A stretch of DNA of 64,000 nt from Pomphorhynchus laevis (GCA_012934845.2 WNNJ02001359.1:1-64000); one strand, 5' to 3'; counted from the stretch's first letter, positions 1-12,106 are shown. Numbers and translations are program-made. The notes: generated from the sequence alone by a model not told the origin.

Positions 1-1711
1 TCAGACAATTTAGCAATGTGTCGGAAACGCCTTTATTCACAATGTCACACAGGCAACCGAAACGACCAGTGTGTACCTCATTCTACCGATGAGTGTTACC
101 GGGTACTCATCATTTCGATGCTGAAGTGGTCGTCTAGAAGTGACATGGTGACTGAAAGTCGTGAATCGAAGTCCAGTCTATCAAGCAACACTATTTAGTA
201 TAAATGCCGTATTTCGTAAGAAATCCTGGACCGTTGTCTACTCAGCACATTCGTGCATTACTATTATACCTGCCGTATCCATTTAGGATCCAACGAGTGC
301 AGCGACAATTCAGCAACAACCTCTGCCTAGTGTTTAAGGATGGTCCGCACAGCAATTCGATCTGGTTAAGAGCGAAAGCCTCAGACAATTAAGCAAATTG
401 TCGGAAACGCCTTTATTCACAATGTCACACAGGCAACCGAAACGACCAGTGTGTACCTCATTCTACCGATGAGTGTTGCCGGGTACTCATCATTTCGATG
501 CTGAAGTGGTGGTCTAGAAGTGACATGGTGACTGAAAGTAGTGAATCGAAGTCCAGTCTATCAAGCAACACCATTTAGTATAAATGCCGTATTTCGTAAG
601 AAATCTGGACCGTTGTCTACTCAGCACATTCGTGCATTACTATTATACCTGCCGTATCCATTTAGGATCCAACGAGTGCAGCGACAAGAAAGCAACAACC
701 CCTGCCTAGTGTTTAAGGATGGTCCGCACAGCAATTCGATCTGGTTAAGAGCGAAAGCCTCAGACAATTTAGCAAAGTGTCGGAAACGCCTTTATTCACA
801 ATGTCACACAGGCAACCGAAACGACCAGTGTGTACCTCATTCTTCCGATGAGTGTTGCCGGGTACTCATCATTCCGATGCTGAAGTGGTCGTCTAGAAGT
901 GACATGGTGACTGAAAGTCGTGAATCGAAGTCCAGTCTATCAAGCAACACCATTTAGTATAAATGCTGTATTTCGTAAGAAATCCTGGTCCGTTGTCTAC
1001 TCAGCACATTCGTGCATTACTATTATACCTGCCGTATCCATTTAGGATCCAACGAGTGCAGCGACAATTCAGCAACAACCTCTGCCTAGTGTTTAAGGAT
1101 GGTCCGCACAGCAATTCGATCTGGTTAAGAGCGAAAGCCTCAGACAATTTAGCAAAGTGTCGGAAACGCCTTTATTCACAATGTCACACAGGCAACCGAA
1201 ACGACCAGTGTGTACCTCATTCTACTGATGAGTGTTGCCGGGTACTCATCATTTCGATGCTGAAGTGGTCGTCTAGAAGTGACATGGTGACTGAAAGTCG
1301 TGAATCGAAGTCCAGTCTATCAAGCAACACTATTTAGTATAAATGCCGTATTTCGTAAGAAATCCTGGACCGTTGTCTACTCAGCACATTCGTGCATTAC
1401 TATTATACCTGCCGTATCCATTTAGGATCCAACGAGTGCAGCGACAATTCAGCAACAACCTCTGCCTAGTGTTTAAGGATGGTCCGCACAGCAATTCGAT
1501 CTGGTTAAGAGCGAAAGCCTCAGACAATTAAGCAAAGTGTCGGAAACGCCTTTATTCACAATGTCACACAGGCAACCGAAACGACCAGTGTGTACCTCAT
1601 TCTACCGATGAGTGTTGCCGGGTACTCATCATTTCGATGCTGAAGTGGTCGTCTAGAAGTGACATGGTGACTGAAAGCCGTGAATCGAAGTCCAGTCTAT
1701 CAAGCAACACC
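1..1711. repeat. 380-bp satellite array (about 4.5 copies, runs off the left edge)
   Basis: The same unit starts at 1, 381, 760, 1140 and 1520, so the period is 380 bp (one copy is 379). Copies differ by few substitutions, which implies a young or recently homogenised array. Each unit holds a 7-bp inverted repeat, GATGAGT/ACTCATC, around a short loop. Open frames of 60-138 codons here repeat the same peptide and carry no known domain, so I treat them as chance. The array ends abruptly at about 1711 in Penelope-like sequence. Confidence 0.95.
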
Positions 1712-2191
1712 AATATTAAAACCAATATTAATGATAAAGAAGGTGTATATCTAGATATGAACATTAAATTAACATCAATTAAAACTACTTTTAATTTATA
1801 TCGTAAAGATGACATATTTAAATTTACAAGAAACATATTTTTGCATGAGCATTCATGCATACCATATAATATAAAATATAATACATTAAATAATGAAATT
1901 TTAAGAATTTCAACAATTTGTAACGATATTTTTTCTTCAAAATTATTTAAATAATTTAATAGTTGCATATTTTAAACTAGGTTACTATAAAATACCATCA
2001 AAAAATAGAAAATAGTAAAATATATAAATCGATACAATAATATAAAGAATAAATTTAAACTCTTTAGCAAAAAATGCTTATGGATGGATAATAAATAATA
2101 TACTTTGTATTAGAATAAGATACTATATAATTAAATTTCATCTGAGGAAATAGTCCTTAACACGTATTTGGCCCCTCCTGCTATGTTGGGT
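1712..2191 (+). mobile_element. Penelope-like element, 5'-truncated 3' part
   Basis: From about 1718 the sequence matches the 3' part of the PLE at 50,529-53,090: the reverse transcriptase C-terminus with YLDMNIKLTS, then FTRNIFLHEHSCIP, and the AT-rich tail with AGGAAATA and GCTATGTTGGGTAGA. The 5' side is cut at the satellite and the 3' side at a 23-bp palindrome. It is a dead fragment of the same family. Confidence 0.88.
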
Positions 2192-2197
2192 AGATTC

Positions 2198-2245
2198 GCC
2201 TCTTGTCCAGATGCGAATCGGTCGATTCGCATCTGGACAAGAGGC
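2198..2245. repeat. Perfect 23-bp palindrome with 2-nt centre
   Basis: Arms at 2198-2220 and 2223-2245 are exact reverse complements around GT. The palindrome lies at the point where the PLE tail stops. A matching structure (21-bp arms, GT centre) is at 63,513-63,556. Confidence 0.97.
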
Positions 2246-3062
2246 AGTAAGCACTCCCGCTTGTGCGATACAGTGAATAAAGAGGTTCATAAGAGCATCT
2301 CTAGCAATAGCTCCGCAGGCCAAGAATTGACCTTCCTAAGTGTCAAAGAATTCAGTGATGGGTTTCTCCCTTGCCGCTCTACGATCTCCGTAAACCAAAG
2401 CACACCCTGTATATTCTCTGGATACTCTTTTAGTTCACAACGAGAAACTGCGTGATCAACCCGAATCGATTGGTGGTTATACTGCCAGTTTCTCAAATAG
2501 CACGCGTTTTATAGAACTGGACTCACAATCAACTGCAAAAACATCTGGAAATTAAGTAGTGGCGACAAGTCGTGAGTTAGTTGCACTTGCTGATGCTGAT
2601 GGTCGCAATGTCTCTAAAGATTTGATGGCAAACAGTTGCAATGATCGAGAAGAGCAAAGTTCATCGCATATTCGTAATCCTCACAATTTTAATTCAAGTC
2701 ACATTATGACTGGTAAACCAATAAATGCAAATCAAACAGGTAAAACGCGCAGCTCCTCGCAAAATCGATGTCTAATCCTTCAGAATTTTCCTGACGCTCT
2801 ATCATCATACACCACGCAGAGAAGAATGGATGCGGATTTAGACCATGTACATTCCGTACTAACTCAGATATGCGCGGGCGAGAGCCGCGATTTATTCGGA
2901 CAAATTAAGGTGCTTGGTCTATATCGTTTAGGTAAGCGGTTGGATTTCCTGAGGTTGTTGAGGGTGGTATTTGGAACTAATGAACCAACTAGATTCGTGA
3001 TGTTTGTTTCGAACAAATTGCGTGGTGCTAAATTTCGTATACGTTCTGATTATTCAATGTAA
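2246..3062 (+). mobile_element. LINE ORF1 relic
   Basis: An open frame at 2559-3062 (167 codons) ends in a block that aligns with the ORF1 proteins of the LINEs at 4076-4693 and 39,001-39,672: SSQNRCLILQNF, then an R-x4-D-x-D-x-V pattern (RMDADLDHVHSVL), then YRLGKRLDFLRLLRVVF. No ORF2 follows. It is joined to the 3' end of a LINE-A copy in the opposite orientation at about 3068. Bases 2246-2558 may be its 5' leader; I see nothing else in them. The Met at 2559 is only the first in frame. Confidence 0.6.
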
Positions 3063-3067
3063 AAAAG

Positions 3068-3750
3068 ATTTATTTTTACGTGGCAAATTCTTGCCGGCGC
3101 ACGCTTACATTACCAAGAAAAAAATCTAAATAATGTGTGGAAGTTGGTACGGAGGCGGCATTTGAATGTAATAAAGGAGGGAGTACGGCTGACGTCGAGA
3201 TGGAACTGATTCCAGGCGATTGGGACGGTGACGAGGAAAATTCGGAGACCGTAGTTGTTAGAGTAATTGGAACGTGGAGTAAAAGGGAATTACGGGAACG
3301 CAGCGATGGAGATGTGGGGTGAGTATCATCTAAGAAAGGGAGGTTGATGAACGATATGGAGAAGACAGCGATGAGATGAAAAGTTACGAGAAGGCGGAGT
3401 TGGATGTTGATGTGTATGGTGGACCAGGAGATTTTGGCAAGATATGTGGATGTGTGGTTAAAGCGATGGAGACGTACGAGATTCGAACGGCGGAGTTGAT
3501 GATGCGTTGTAGAGTTAGGATGATAGATTTTGGAAAATTGGCGCAAAGACTGATGCAGTAATCGATTTTAGGAAGAGAAGCGATGAAGTGAGACATACAG
3601 GAACTGAAATCGATAAGGGAGCGGATACGGCGAATGTAACGGATAATTAAGTTAGACGAGAGGACACATTGTGTCGAAACAAAAGGATTTGAGTGTAATA
3701 ATACACAAGACACTAAAAACACGTTTGAATATTGACTTTGCTCGCAGTAT
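3068..3750 (-). mobile_element. LINE-A (subfamily I) 3' fragment
   Basis: On the minus strand this encodes the end of the LINE-A reverse transcriptase region. It contains LPKIDYCISLCANFPKSI and LQRIINSAVRI, almost the same as the plus-strand copy at 42,037-42,399. It ends in the family's 3' hairpin and A-rich tail (3080-3115 on +). It is 5'-truncated, with the reading frame split over two frames. Confidence 0.85.
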
Positions 3751-4075
3751 TGACTTTGCTGTGCAGCTCTAGCAATTGCAGATTTAAATAAGACTATTAA
3801 CGACCTACGCTCACTAATCGAAGACAATGATAAACCATTACGATTAGATATCCCTTATACATGTGAAGTATTCGAGCAAGATACAATACCATCACTAGAC
3901 AATGAAATCGCCCCGATCAACATAACGGCAACATCTAATACTTTAATATTCCGGAAAATCTACCCCTACTCAAGTTTGGACACGAGGATATGCAAGATCT
4001 CGAATCGTAAAGGCAACAACTCTTGAAACTTCCTTACCTAACCTTAAATCTTATTTCCTGGATTCGTCAAATCTA

Positions 4076-4693
4076 GTGAATTCCACCATTTCTTACAAGG
4101 GTACACAGAAACAAACATTCAATATCACTCAGAAAACACATCCAAGGCCCCAAACAAACACAGAAGCACCAAATCACACAGCACTCCCAACGTTGTCTTG
4201 TCCTCAAACAACCCATAGTCTATATAAAATGGATGAAACACTCAAACAAATGATAAATCATACCAATTCCACTGTAAACAACACTGATAGCCCCGATATA
4301 CCTATTCTATATGAGCCTAAACGACAAAAACGCCGAACATTCGATCGGGATAAATGTTTCATCATTGTAAATTTCAACGAATCACCGAGTCCAAACAGTC
4401 TCATCCGAATTAAACATGATGCTGATTCAGTAAAGCAAGTTCTTTCAACTGTTCTCCCAACACAAATATCAGTCAAACAAAATAGACAGGTAATACACCT
4501 CTTTCGCATTGGGAAGAAACAAGATGGTACCAAACCAAGGCTCTCGAAAGTTGTTATTGATAGCCCCGAGACTAGTAAGCAAATCATCAAGAATTCCTTT
4601 AAGTTAAGGGGCTTCAGTATAAGACTTCTACCTGACCTCAGCACTGAAGATAGAAACAGATTGAAATCTGCAAGGAATGAGCTTCAACGTTAA
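4076..4693 (+). CDS. LINE-B ORF1 protein
   Basis: 205 codons. ORF1 proteins of this group bind the element's RNA and act as chaperones during retrotransposition; that role is family knowledge. The N-terminal 75 residues are rich in Thr, Asn, Pro and Gln and look disordered. From about residue 95 (RDKCFIIVNFNESPSPNS) a folded block begins that is shared with two other ORF1 copies in this window, with RIKHDADSVKQVL, LFRIGKKQ and a basic C-terminus (DRNRLKSARNELQR). No zinc knuckles are present. The true start may lie upstream, since frame fragments resembling an N-terminus run through 3770-3950. Confidence 0.7.
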   Translation: MNSTISYKGTQKQTFNITQKTHPRPQTNTEAPNHTALPTLSCPQTTHSLYKMDETLKQMINHTNSTVNNTDSPDIPILYEPKRQKRRTFDRDKCFIIVNFNESPSPNSLIRIKHDADSVKQVLSTVLPTQISVKQNRQVIHLFRIGKKQDGTKPRLSKVVIDSPETSKQIIKNSFKLRGFSIRLLPDLSTEDRNRLKSARNELQR

Positions 4694-4919
4694 AGATTTA
4701 CCACGTTAAAATAAATCTTTTTTTTCAACAAAGAATTCAAAACGGTGAAAAAAAATCTAATTGTGAAAAATTTTCAAGTTGTGCGGCGAAGGGTAAATAC
4801 GCGATTCAGCCTCGGAATCCGTCTAACCGTTCCATCGATACTCTCCGTCGCACAGATTCGTGCATCCAACACGTAAACATCAATCCCATTTCAACACCAA
4901 CAGCGACACCTCACCACTG

Positions 4920-5690
4920 CCGTTACTCTCAAAATAATATTTCCATCAAGTACTCTAACTGTTTAAGCATGTACAACAAATTTGACGAAATATTGTCTCG
5001 TTTATTCAATGAACCCAAACATCATAGCATTGAGCGAAACCTGGCTTAACAACGATATATCTGATAATGAAATCTCAATCTCAGACTACTTTGTTATACG
5101 ATCGGATCGAACCGCCTCAAAAAGATGTGGAGTTATATTATACGTCAAGCAACCGTTAAACATCATCGAGCACAGCATTGTATCAGATGATTCATACAAC
5201 AAATATCTGTGGACAACAGTATCTTCTTCTGAGAGACAGAAACCAAAAATCGGTTTATTTTACCGCTCTCCTCGCTCCGCAACTGAAAAGATTGGCATCT
5301 CTTTACGACATCACCTAACAAGCTTATCACCGATCATTATCCTAGGAGACTTTAATATGCCTCATGTCAATTGGGACCTATATACTTCGACACATGGTTG
5401 TGATGTTGAATCATCCAATCTCCTTGATACGTTCAACGATCTCAATCTAACCCAGCATATTCACGAACCCACTAGAAGGAGGAAGCAATCATCTGCCATT
5501 TTAGACCTCTGCTTATCAGAGGGGAATTCACAATTGATGAAATCTCTCTAAGCCCCCTATTGGCCACAGTGATCATTGTGTCATTAGGCTGGCGCTTTCT
5601 GTCAGTCTCTTTAAAACAGCCCCCTCGGCAAAACCCGAATTGAATCCCTTCAAAGCGAATTTCGCAAGTATGACGCAAGCTATTCGAAAC
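4920..5690 (+). pseudogene. LINE-B ORF2 endonuclease domain (APE type)
   Basis: The best frame (4982-5551) shows the motifs of an apurinic-like endonuclease that nicks target DNA to prime reverse transcription. IIALSETWLN carries the catalytic Glu, GVILYV and LFYRSP follow, then IIILGDFNMPHVNWD with the catalytic Asp-Asn, and AILDLCLS. The closing SDH box is in another frame (PHWPQ*SLCH... about 5550-5585), so a frameshift follows residue 185. It continues toward the reverse transcriptase at about 6180 through a degraded linker. Confidence 0.8.
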
Positions 5691-6179
5691 ATTCAGTGGC
5701 CTAATCCATATGTAATTGGCATAGATCAGTGATGGGAAAATTTCAAATCTACCTTAATTAATGCTCTAAATTACTTCGCTTCTTTAAAACGTTAGCGCAA
5801 AACTTCCATTTGGTTTGACTCGCAGATTAAACAAATGATTAAGACAAGAGACAAAATTTACAAAAAATTCAAAGGGAATTGTTCTTGGACTGATTACAAG
5901 GAATTACGAAATCAAGTAACGGCACTCAAACGTCAGAAACGCAGGTGCTTCGTTTCCAATCTTTATCGATCATCAAAAAGATATCCCAGTAAATTGTTCA
6001 AACATATCAGCTAATTTAAATCAACTACCCCTGAGATCAACTCTATATTTATGGAAACATGTGAGCTCACATTTGATGACAAAGCAATTGCCAATATTTT
6101 CCTGGATCAATTCACGCTAGAGAGTCCTACCTGTCATTATTGCTCCCGAGTCTCCACAGCTCAATATTCGTGATAAATT

Positions 6180-7602
6180 TGAGGTACTTAACGAACTTCT
6201 AAAGCTACCACGATCAATTGTGGCAGGACCAGACAATATTCCTCCAATTCGTCTTCGGGAACTTGCACCAGTAATATATGAACCTTTACACACCATATTC
6301 GATTTATCCTTGTCAACAGGCTGTATTCCATCAGATGGGAAATGTTCTATAATCCGACCTCTCTACAAAAAAGGCGACCGTAATCTAGCAAGCAGCTATC
6401 GGTCAATAAGCCTTACCTGCGTTGATTGTAAAGTGCTAGAAAAACTGCTTTTTAAACGAATCATCGGACACCTAGAATAGAACCAAGTACACTGCAACAA
6501 ACAACATGGTTTCCGCCCAAGAAGATCTACTGTCACAAACCTCGTACTTGAGAGAAGTGATTGGACCAGATATGCCGAGGCTGGAGTTAATGTTGATGTT
6601 TTGTTTTTCGACCTCAGCAAAGCATTTGATCGGATATACTATGATGTCCTCCTTATTACGCTGGAACAGTACGGCATCAGAGGAACCCTCCTAAATTGGA
6701 TTAACTTCTTCATTAGAAATCGGAAGATTACTGTATTGGCCAATAAACATATGTCAAAGACAAGAACTCCTGGACGCGGTGTTCCTCAGGGATCGGTACT
6801 CAGTCTATTGTTCTTCATTATTTACATCAACGAGCTTACTACAGCTATTTCGAGTCCATGTGGTTTATATGCCGACGACTTGAAAATTTGGCGACTAATA
6901 ATCGATAGCCGAGATCCAATGATACTCCCGAGAGACATTAATAATATTAAGATATGGTGTAATCAACGGAGACTGGTATTAAACCCCGATAAGTCAAAAC
7001 ATATGCGCATCGGACATCTACACATAAATTCGTCATATACCATTGACGGAAGAGAAATTAAAACAGTTCCCCAATTTCAAGACCTTGGAGTGATCGTAAA
7101 TAGAAGCTTATCGACCATCCCACATACAAGTCACACAGTTGCTAAATGCCGTCGAATTTTAGGACTTATTAGAAGGACCATTGACCAGCTTGACGCATCC
7201 AGTTTTAAGTTAATTTACAATGCTTATGTCTTATCTTTAATGAGATACGCTTCACCTGCCTGCCACCCTCAAACTACGACAGAGATGAACCTGTACGAAT
7301 CCATATTACGCAAGGCTACAAATCTTGTACCCAGCCAACGCAAGCTCTCATTCATTTTTCGGCTCCACGCACTTGGTGTGACCACAGTGAAGAAATCTTT
7401 AAAGTCATCTGATTTAATGTTTGTATGGGCAACGCTTAATGTTCAAAAAGGGCAGAGGGAACATATTTGTCGTAAACTGTTCGAACTTCAGAATTCAAAC
7501 AGATTGAGGGGACATCACCTCACGTTAAAGACCCACATTCGTCCACGAAAAAGATTTAACACAATTGTCAACCGAACGTGGAAAGCTGGAATAAGCTACT
7601 AA
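6180..7602 (+). pseudogene. LINE-B ORF2 reverse transcriptase
   Basis: RT blocks can be read in order: GPDNIPPIRLRELAP, SIIRPLYKKGDRN, SYRSISLTCVDCKVLEKLL (6220-6480), a stop at 6478, HGFRPRRSTVTNL, then from 6601 FFDLSKAFDRIYYDVLL (motif A), RGVPQGSVLSLLFFIIYIN (motif B), GLYADDLKIW (catalytic YADD), LNPDKSKHMRIG and FQDLGVIV. The C-terminal domain continues to NRTWKAGISY at 7602. Block order and YADD mark a CR1/Jockey/L2-like RT. The 333-codon frame at 6601-7602 is intact but lacks the fingers. Confidence 0.9.
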
Positions 7603-7769
7603 GTCAAGTGGTTTCGGCCTCCAGTCTTTTGTCCTTCAAGAGAAGTCTGAAGAATGTACAAACTTAGAACAATCGGATTTTCATTGATATTTGTTTTTTA
7701 CCATGTACCCGGCCTGTACGAGCTCTACGCTCTTTTGCTGCTGTTGTATTCAAAAATAAAGCAGTTCGA

Positions 7770-8262
7770 GCCTTGTATTGCATGGAAAATTGCTTCTCGA
7801 AAATGAATCCTTGTCTTCAAACTCATTTATTGTTCTTTGGTTCGTCCACATCTTGAGTATTGCATTTAAGCTGTTTTTCCTTGTACTAAAAAAGAAATTA
7901 CCGGCCTTGAATCAGTGCTTCGTCGCGGGTTTCGAATTTGCTTTCATAATTCGTATTCGTATGAGGGCCGGTTATCCTTGTTAGGTTTATGTTCAATGAG
8001 ACAAAGACTACTGTTTATTGATCTTTCGACAATGAGGGCAGTTGTCAAATCATTTGAAAGATATTCCACAAATGTTAGGACATCGCCTAACCCTCTATAA
8101 ATTTACCCTTTGTAAAAATCCTCGAATAATGAGACACTCCCATCGTGTAATCAACATTTGAAATGACCTACCTAAGGAAATTACTTGTGCATCCAGATAT
8201 TCACATTTCAAGCTTCGAGTGAGAAAGTGGATTCATAACAGCTCGAACCATCAATAAGTGTT
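7770..8262 (+). mobile_element. 3' end of another LINE family
   Basis: Degraded frames give the C-terminus of an ORF2: LRRGFRICFHNSYSYEGRL (7915 onward), then near 8130 SHRVINI-NDLPKEI and SHFKLRVRKW. The WN-LP-x-I and FK-x-R patterns are typical of the last 60 residues of many LINE ORF2 proteins. It differs from LINE-A and LINE-B. It is 5'-truncated and abuts the LINE-B 3' end. Confidence 0.65.
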
Positions 8263-9690
8263 CAACTCAACCCAGCTGGCTGATTACATTACACACTTCA
8301 TTTTTTATTTTTTTTATACAAAAGTGAACAGACTGAACAGCCATTTGCGGCTTTGTCCTGTACTCAATAATAATTTGTTATTACGACGACTTATTCCACA
8401 CATAAACAACTCGTACAGCCAAATTCCACTTCGGTTTTTACGCCATTAACGGTGTCGCAGCATGAAATCATGACCACGTAATATTTTGTATGTACGTATT
8501 TTGAATATACATTTCAAAGGATCATCCGTATGATGACTCGGTTTCCGTACTAACACCATGTCGTTTCTAGCTCTTACTGATAATAATTTATTTATTTTCG
8601 TTATTTATTCATTAATTTTTCATGATGAGAGTATATTTAGCCGCCTCAAGCGTTCTTCTTATCGCCAAATTTTAAGACCATAAAGTCTTTATGAAACTCG
8701 TCGTAAAATCAGTAATATTCGTCGTATAGAGTCTATAAGTTATATATAGATTTGAGCTACATTTTCGCGTCTCTGACTTTCATAGGAACATATCCCCTAG
8801 TTACATGCATGCTCATCTACACATTCATGGGACAAGTATAAAGCATTAAGAATAGGGTATGTTACTCAATACGCAACCACTGATTAAATGCGATCTACGT
8901 AGCAGTATGGGTTGTGAGTAAAAAAAATGTTCTAACACGAACATATTTTATTAGAATTCTTTCTTATTTTATATAACAACGTCAGAATATAGCTGCACAC
9001 GTATATGGTATCCGTTAACTTGATCAACTTAATTTATCGTGCAAACGAAGGTATTTCGATTTGTGTATTATTACGTATTCCTCCTATATTAAATACCTAT
9101 CTGACCTCTGGATTGTTCTGCTATTGCTTACTGCTATGTCACGCGACGGAAACCGTGACCGAAGCCTCATAACAGCAACTCTTGGTTATTGATGTTGTAT
9201 TTGAGGTCAATAGTATATTTATTAGTTGGTTTATATTAATCACTTCAATATTTCAATTTTTTTAATTTATAGTACTATATATAAATACATATTTAAATCA
9301 GATAAGATATTGATTTAGTACCTAAAACCCGATGTTTTCAGCTATGATTGTGAGTGATCGCTATATTCTCTATTTGATAATATATCCTCTAATTGCATGG
9401 GAATTACGAACTTTTCAATACCACAGTTATTGAATCCTCAAGTATTTCCACCTTTTAAGTCTTACCTCGTTCGGCCTTCGGTTGATACACCCTTAGTCAC
9501 TAAATCGATAATTATTTTTTGTATATCTCCCAGGTTTGTGTAAAAATAATTAGATTATTATTTAATATACGATTTAGCTATATGTTCTGTACCCTCAGCT
9601 TTTTAATAAATTCAGTCTGTCTCCTAATAGAAACAAATCTAGTAAGATCCTAAAGAAGATCATTAAATTTAGATATCCACATTTCAAAAT
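8263..9690. other. No gene recognised
   Basis: AT-rich sequence with short open frames only, none with a recognisable motif. I see no tandem repeat or clear mobile element here. Confidence 0.6.
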
Positions 9691-9696
9691 AGATTG

Positions 9697-10130
9697 ATTT
9701 TTACGTGGCAAATGCGTGCTGGCGAACGCTTACATGACCACGAAGTTAAAAAAATCAAACTAAAATCTAAATCATGTGTCGAGAAGGTGGAAACGGAGGA
9801 TGTATTTGAATGTGATAAAGGAGGGAGCGCGGCGGACGTCAGTATTTAGCCGATTCCGGGCGAATGGCAGTAACGAGGAATGATCGAAGACCGTAGTTGT
9901 TGGAGTAATTGAGAACGTGGGCCAAGAGAGAATGACGGGAGCGCAACGATAGAGGTGGGGCGAGTTCCGTCTTAGAGATGGAGGTTGATGAACGATGGGT
10001 AGCCGACAACAATGATACTCAAAGTCACGAGAAGAAGGCGGAGTTTGATGCGGATGAGGATGGTAAGCCAGGAGAATTGGGCAAGAAATGTTATAGTTTT
10101 GAGATTGGGTAAACAAGTGGTTCATAAAAA
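9697..10130 (-). mobile_element. LINE-A (subfamily I) 3' fragment
   Basis: The minus strand encodes a decayed version of the LINE-A C-terminal block seen at 42,160-42,440, with frames shuffled. It ends in the 3' hairpin (9705-9741 on +; GTGG...CCAC outer stem) and A-rich tail. It is 5'-truncated. It also shows the unoccupied form of the site where the transposon at 10,717-12,285 is inserted in its neighbour. Confidence 0.85.
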
Positions 10131-10411
10131 TGTAAATTATTTCTGCACAGCAGCAAGTCTGTAGAGATGATTATGTTTATTGGACGTAAAATTTCACGTG
10201 ATGTTCCATTTAATTCAATCATACGATTTTCTCATCAACCACAAAAATTCGTTACGCGTTCTAGATTCGATATATCTTCTACTACAACTCCTTATTTCCG
10301 TCAACGGTGCGATTCCTAAATGACGATAATCTCTGGAACGCTATTAGTTCACTTTTATTTTTTCACCTAATTTATATAGCGAGTCTGTAATAAATACATC
10401 TATTATTATAT
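10131..10411. other. No feature recognised
   Basis: Spacer between two LINE-A fragments in opposite orientation. No open frame or repeat of note. Confidence 0.5.
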
Positions 10412-10723
10412 CCTATGTTTCCGTCGCTTTGACCACACATGCACATATATTGCTTAACTCTCCTGGCTCACCATCCACATCCTCATACAACTCCGCCTTC
10501 TCGTAAGTTTTCGTCTCATCGCTGTCAGCTGCCCATCGTTCATCAACCTTTTCTTAGACGACACTTGTCCCACCTCTCTATCACTGCGTTCCCGTAATTC
10601 CCTCTTACTTTACGGTCCCAATTACTCTAACAATTGCGGTCTCCGATCCTTCCTCGTCGCCGCCTCACTCGTCTGGAATCAGCTCTCACTCGATGTCCGC
10701 CGCGCTCCCTCATTTACAGTCCT

Positions 10724-10922
10724 TTTCAGTTTTATAAACAACTTTTTTAAGTTTTATAGGCAACTTTTTTCAGTTTTATAGAAAACGTTTTTCAGTTTTA
10801 TAGGCAACTTTTTTCAGTTTTATAGGCAATTTGTTTCAGTTTTATAGGCAACTTTTATCAGTTTTATAGGCAACTTTTTTCAGTTTTATAGACAACTTTT
10901 TTCAGTTTTATGGACAACTTTT
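10724..10922 (+). repeat. Left subterminal 22-bp repeat array of the transposon
   Basis: Nine copies of a 22-bp unit, core CAGTTTTATAGGCAACTTT, at exact 22-bp spacing from 10,727. Inner copies vary at a few bases. Such arrays often act as transposase-binding sites; that is inference here. Confidence 0.93.
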
Positions 10923-10954
10923 TTTAGATTATTTTTCAAAATTTTTTACCCTCA

Positions 10955-12045
10955 ATGGATATATCCTTCGATGAAGGTAGTGATGAGTCAGGTGCAGTAA
11001 ATGAGAAAAACCTGACCATTAACGAGGAAGAGAACGTCCAAGCTCTTAAAAAGAGGGTTTCAATCACTGGAAACACAGTTGATTGTTTTTTGGGCCTGTT
11101 AAAAGCTGAACATAGTATACAAGAGATGCCTTCTATATTAAACGTCTCCAAAACCACAGTTAGAAGACTTTATGAGAAATATTTAGAGGGAAAACTTCAA
11201 AATTCAGCCATATTTGTTTATGCTGAAGATAAGAGGTCAACTAAAAAAATATTTTTCGTTTGAAAAGAATATCTTAGCATCAGAGCTAGCTTTGAATCCA
11301 AGCACTTCTCTTAAGGTTCTGAGTGAGAAGTTGCTAACTTATAATCCAGAAGGTTCCTATTCACTTCCCACTGTCTCGAGAATAATAAAAGCAATGAACT
11401 ACGCAAGGAAAACGCTAACATTAGTACCTATAAATAGGAACAGCAATGAAAACAAGCAGAAAAGAGCAGAGTACGGCATTGAAATGTCAAGTATTAGTGA
11501 TGATAACCTGATATTTTTGGACGAAACGGGTATAAATCTCCATACTTACCAAAGTTTTGGCTACTCCCAGGAATACGAAGTGCTACATAAACGTGCCCAA
11601 TTCAAAAGGGACCAATATTTCAGTTCTATGTGCCATCACAAAACAAAGTGTTTGTGCTTATAAGGTGAAAACAGGAAGCTTCAAATCGTCCTATCTGAAA
11701 GAATTTATAGAGACGGAACTACCAACCTTGGCCTCACATGAAAGGAAATTTATAGTCATGGACAACGCCTCTATCCATAGGACTGCCGAGGTAAAGGAAA
11801 GCTTGGCTCAAAGGAATTACATTCTTGAGTTTCTATCACCCTACTCCCCTCACTTGAACCCTATAGAGGAGTTCTTCTCATGTTTCAAATCAAAGGTGAA
11901 AAGCATAAATTCATCCTCCAATAGAGATGAATTGATTGAAACTATTCATGGAGTATTCAGAGATGAAGAATTCAGACTAGAAGGATATTTCACCCATATG
12001 CGAGATTGGGTTGTAAAGGCAATCGCACGAGTCGATTTTATTTAA
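10955..12045 (+). pseudogene. Tc1/mariner-type transposase, two frameshifts
   Basis: The product would cut and join the transposon ends. The first segment (10,955-11,263) has an acidic N-terminus and a helix-turn-helix (SIQEMPSILNVSKTTVRRLY). The second (from about 11,250 to 11,620) carries LIFLDETGINLHTYQSFGY with the first catalytic Asp. The third (to 12,045) carries KFIVMDNASIH with the second Asp and LSPYSPHLNPIEE with the catalytic Glu, giving DD34E spacing. Frame changes fall near the A-run at 11,240-11,248 and near 11,625-11,635. The A-run could in principle be a slippery site, but two shifts make decay more likely. All catalytic residues remain, so the copy is fairly young. Total length of about 360 residues is normal. 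Confidence 0.88.
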
Positions 12046-12106
12046 ATAATAAAATTCTTTGCTATACATCTAAATTAATTATATTTTATTTAAAAAATCT
12101 AAAAAT

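Larger units (their letters stand above)
3755..7765 (+). mobile_element. LINE-B, nearly full-length non-LTR retrotransposon (inactive)
   Basis: Order: possible ORF1 N-terminus with a short coiled-coil-like stretch (3770-3950), ORF1 (4076-4693), endonuclease (about 4920-5690), reverse transcriptase (about 6180-7602), and a 3' UTR ending with ATTCAAAAATAAAG near 7760. This is the layout of CR1/Jockey-group LINEs. ORF2 is spread over several frames with in-frame stops, for example a TAG after GHLE at 6478-6480, so the copy cannot make full ORF2. No target-site duplication was recognised. The 5' end is uncertain because it abuts a LINE-A fragment. Confidence 0.88.

Noticed and set aside
16-1531. 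Open frames of 60-138 codons within the satellite
   Set aside because: They repeat the same peptide with each 380-bp unit, differ by simple substitutions and have no known domain. They are a by-product of the tandem repeat.
11240-11250. Programmed frameshift at the A-run in the transposase
   Set aside because: A second frameshift about 380 bp later, without a slippery run, makes ordinary decay the simpler explanation.
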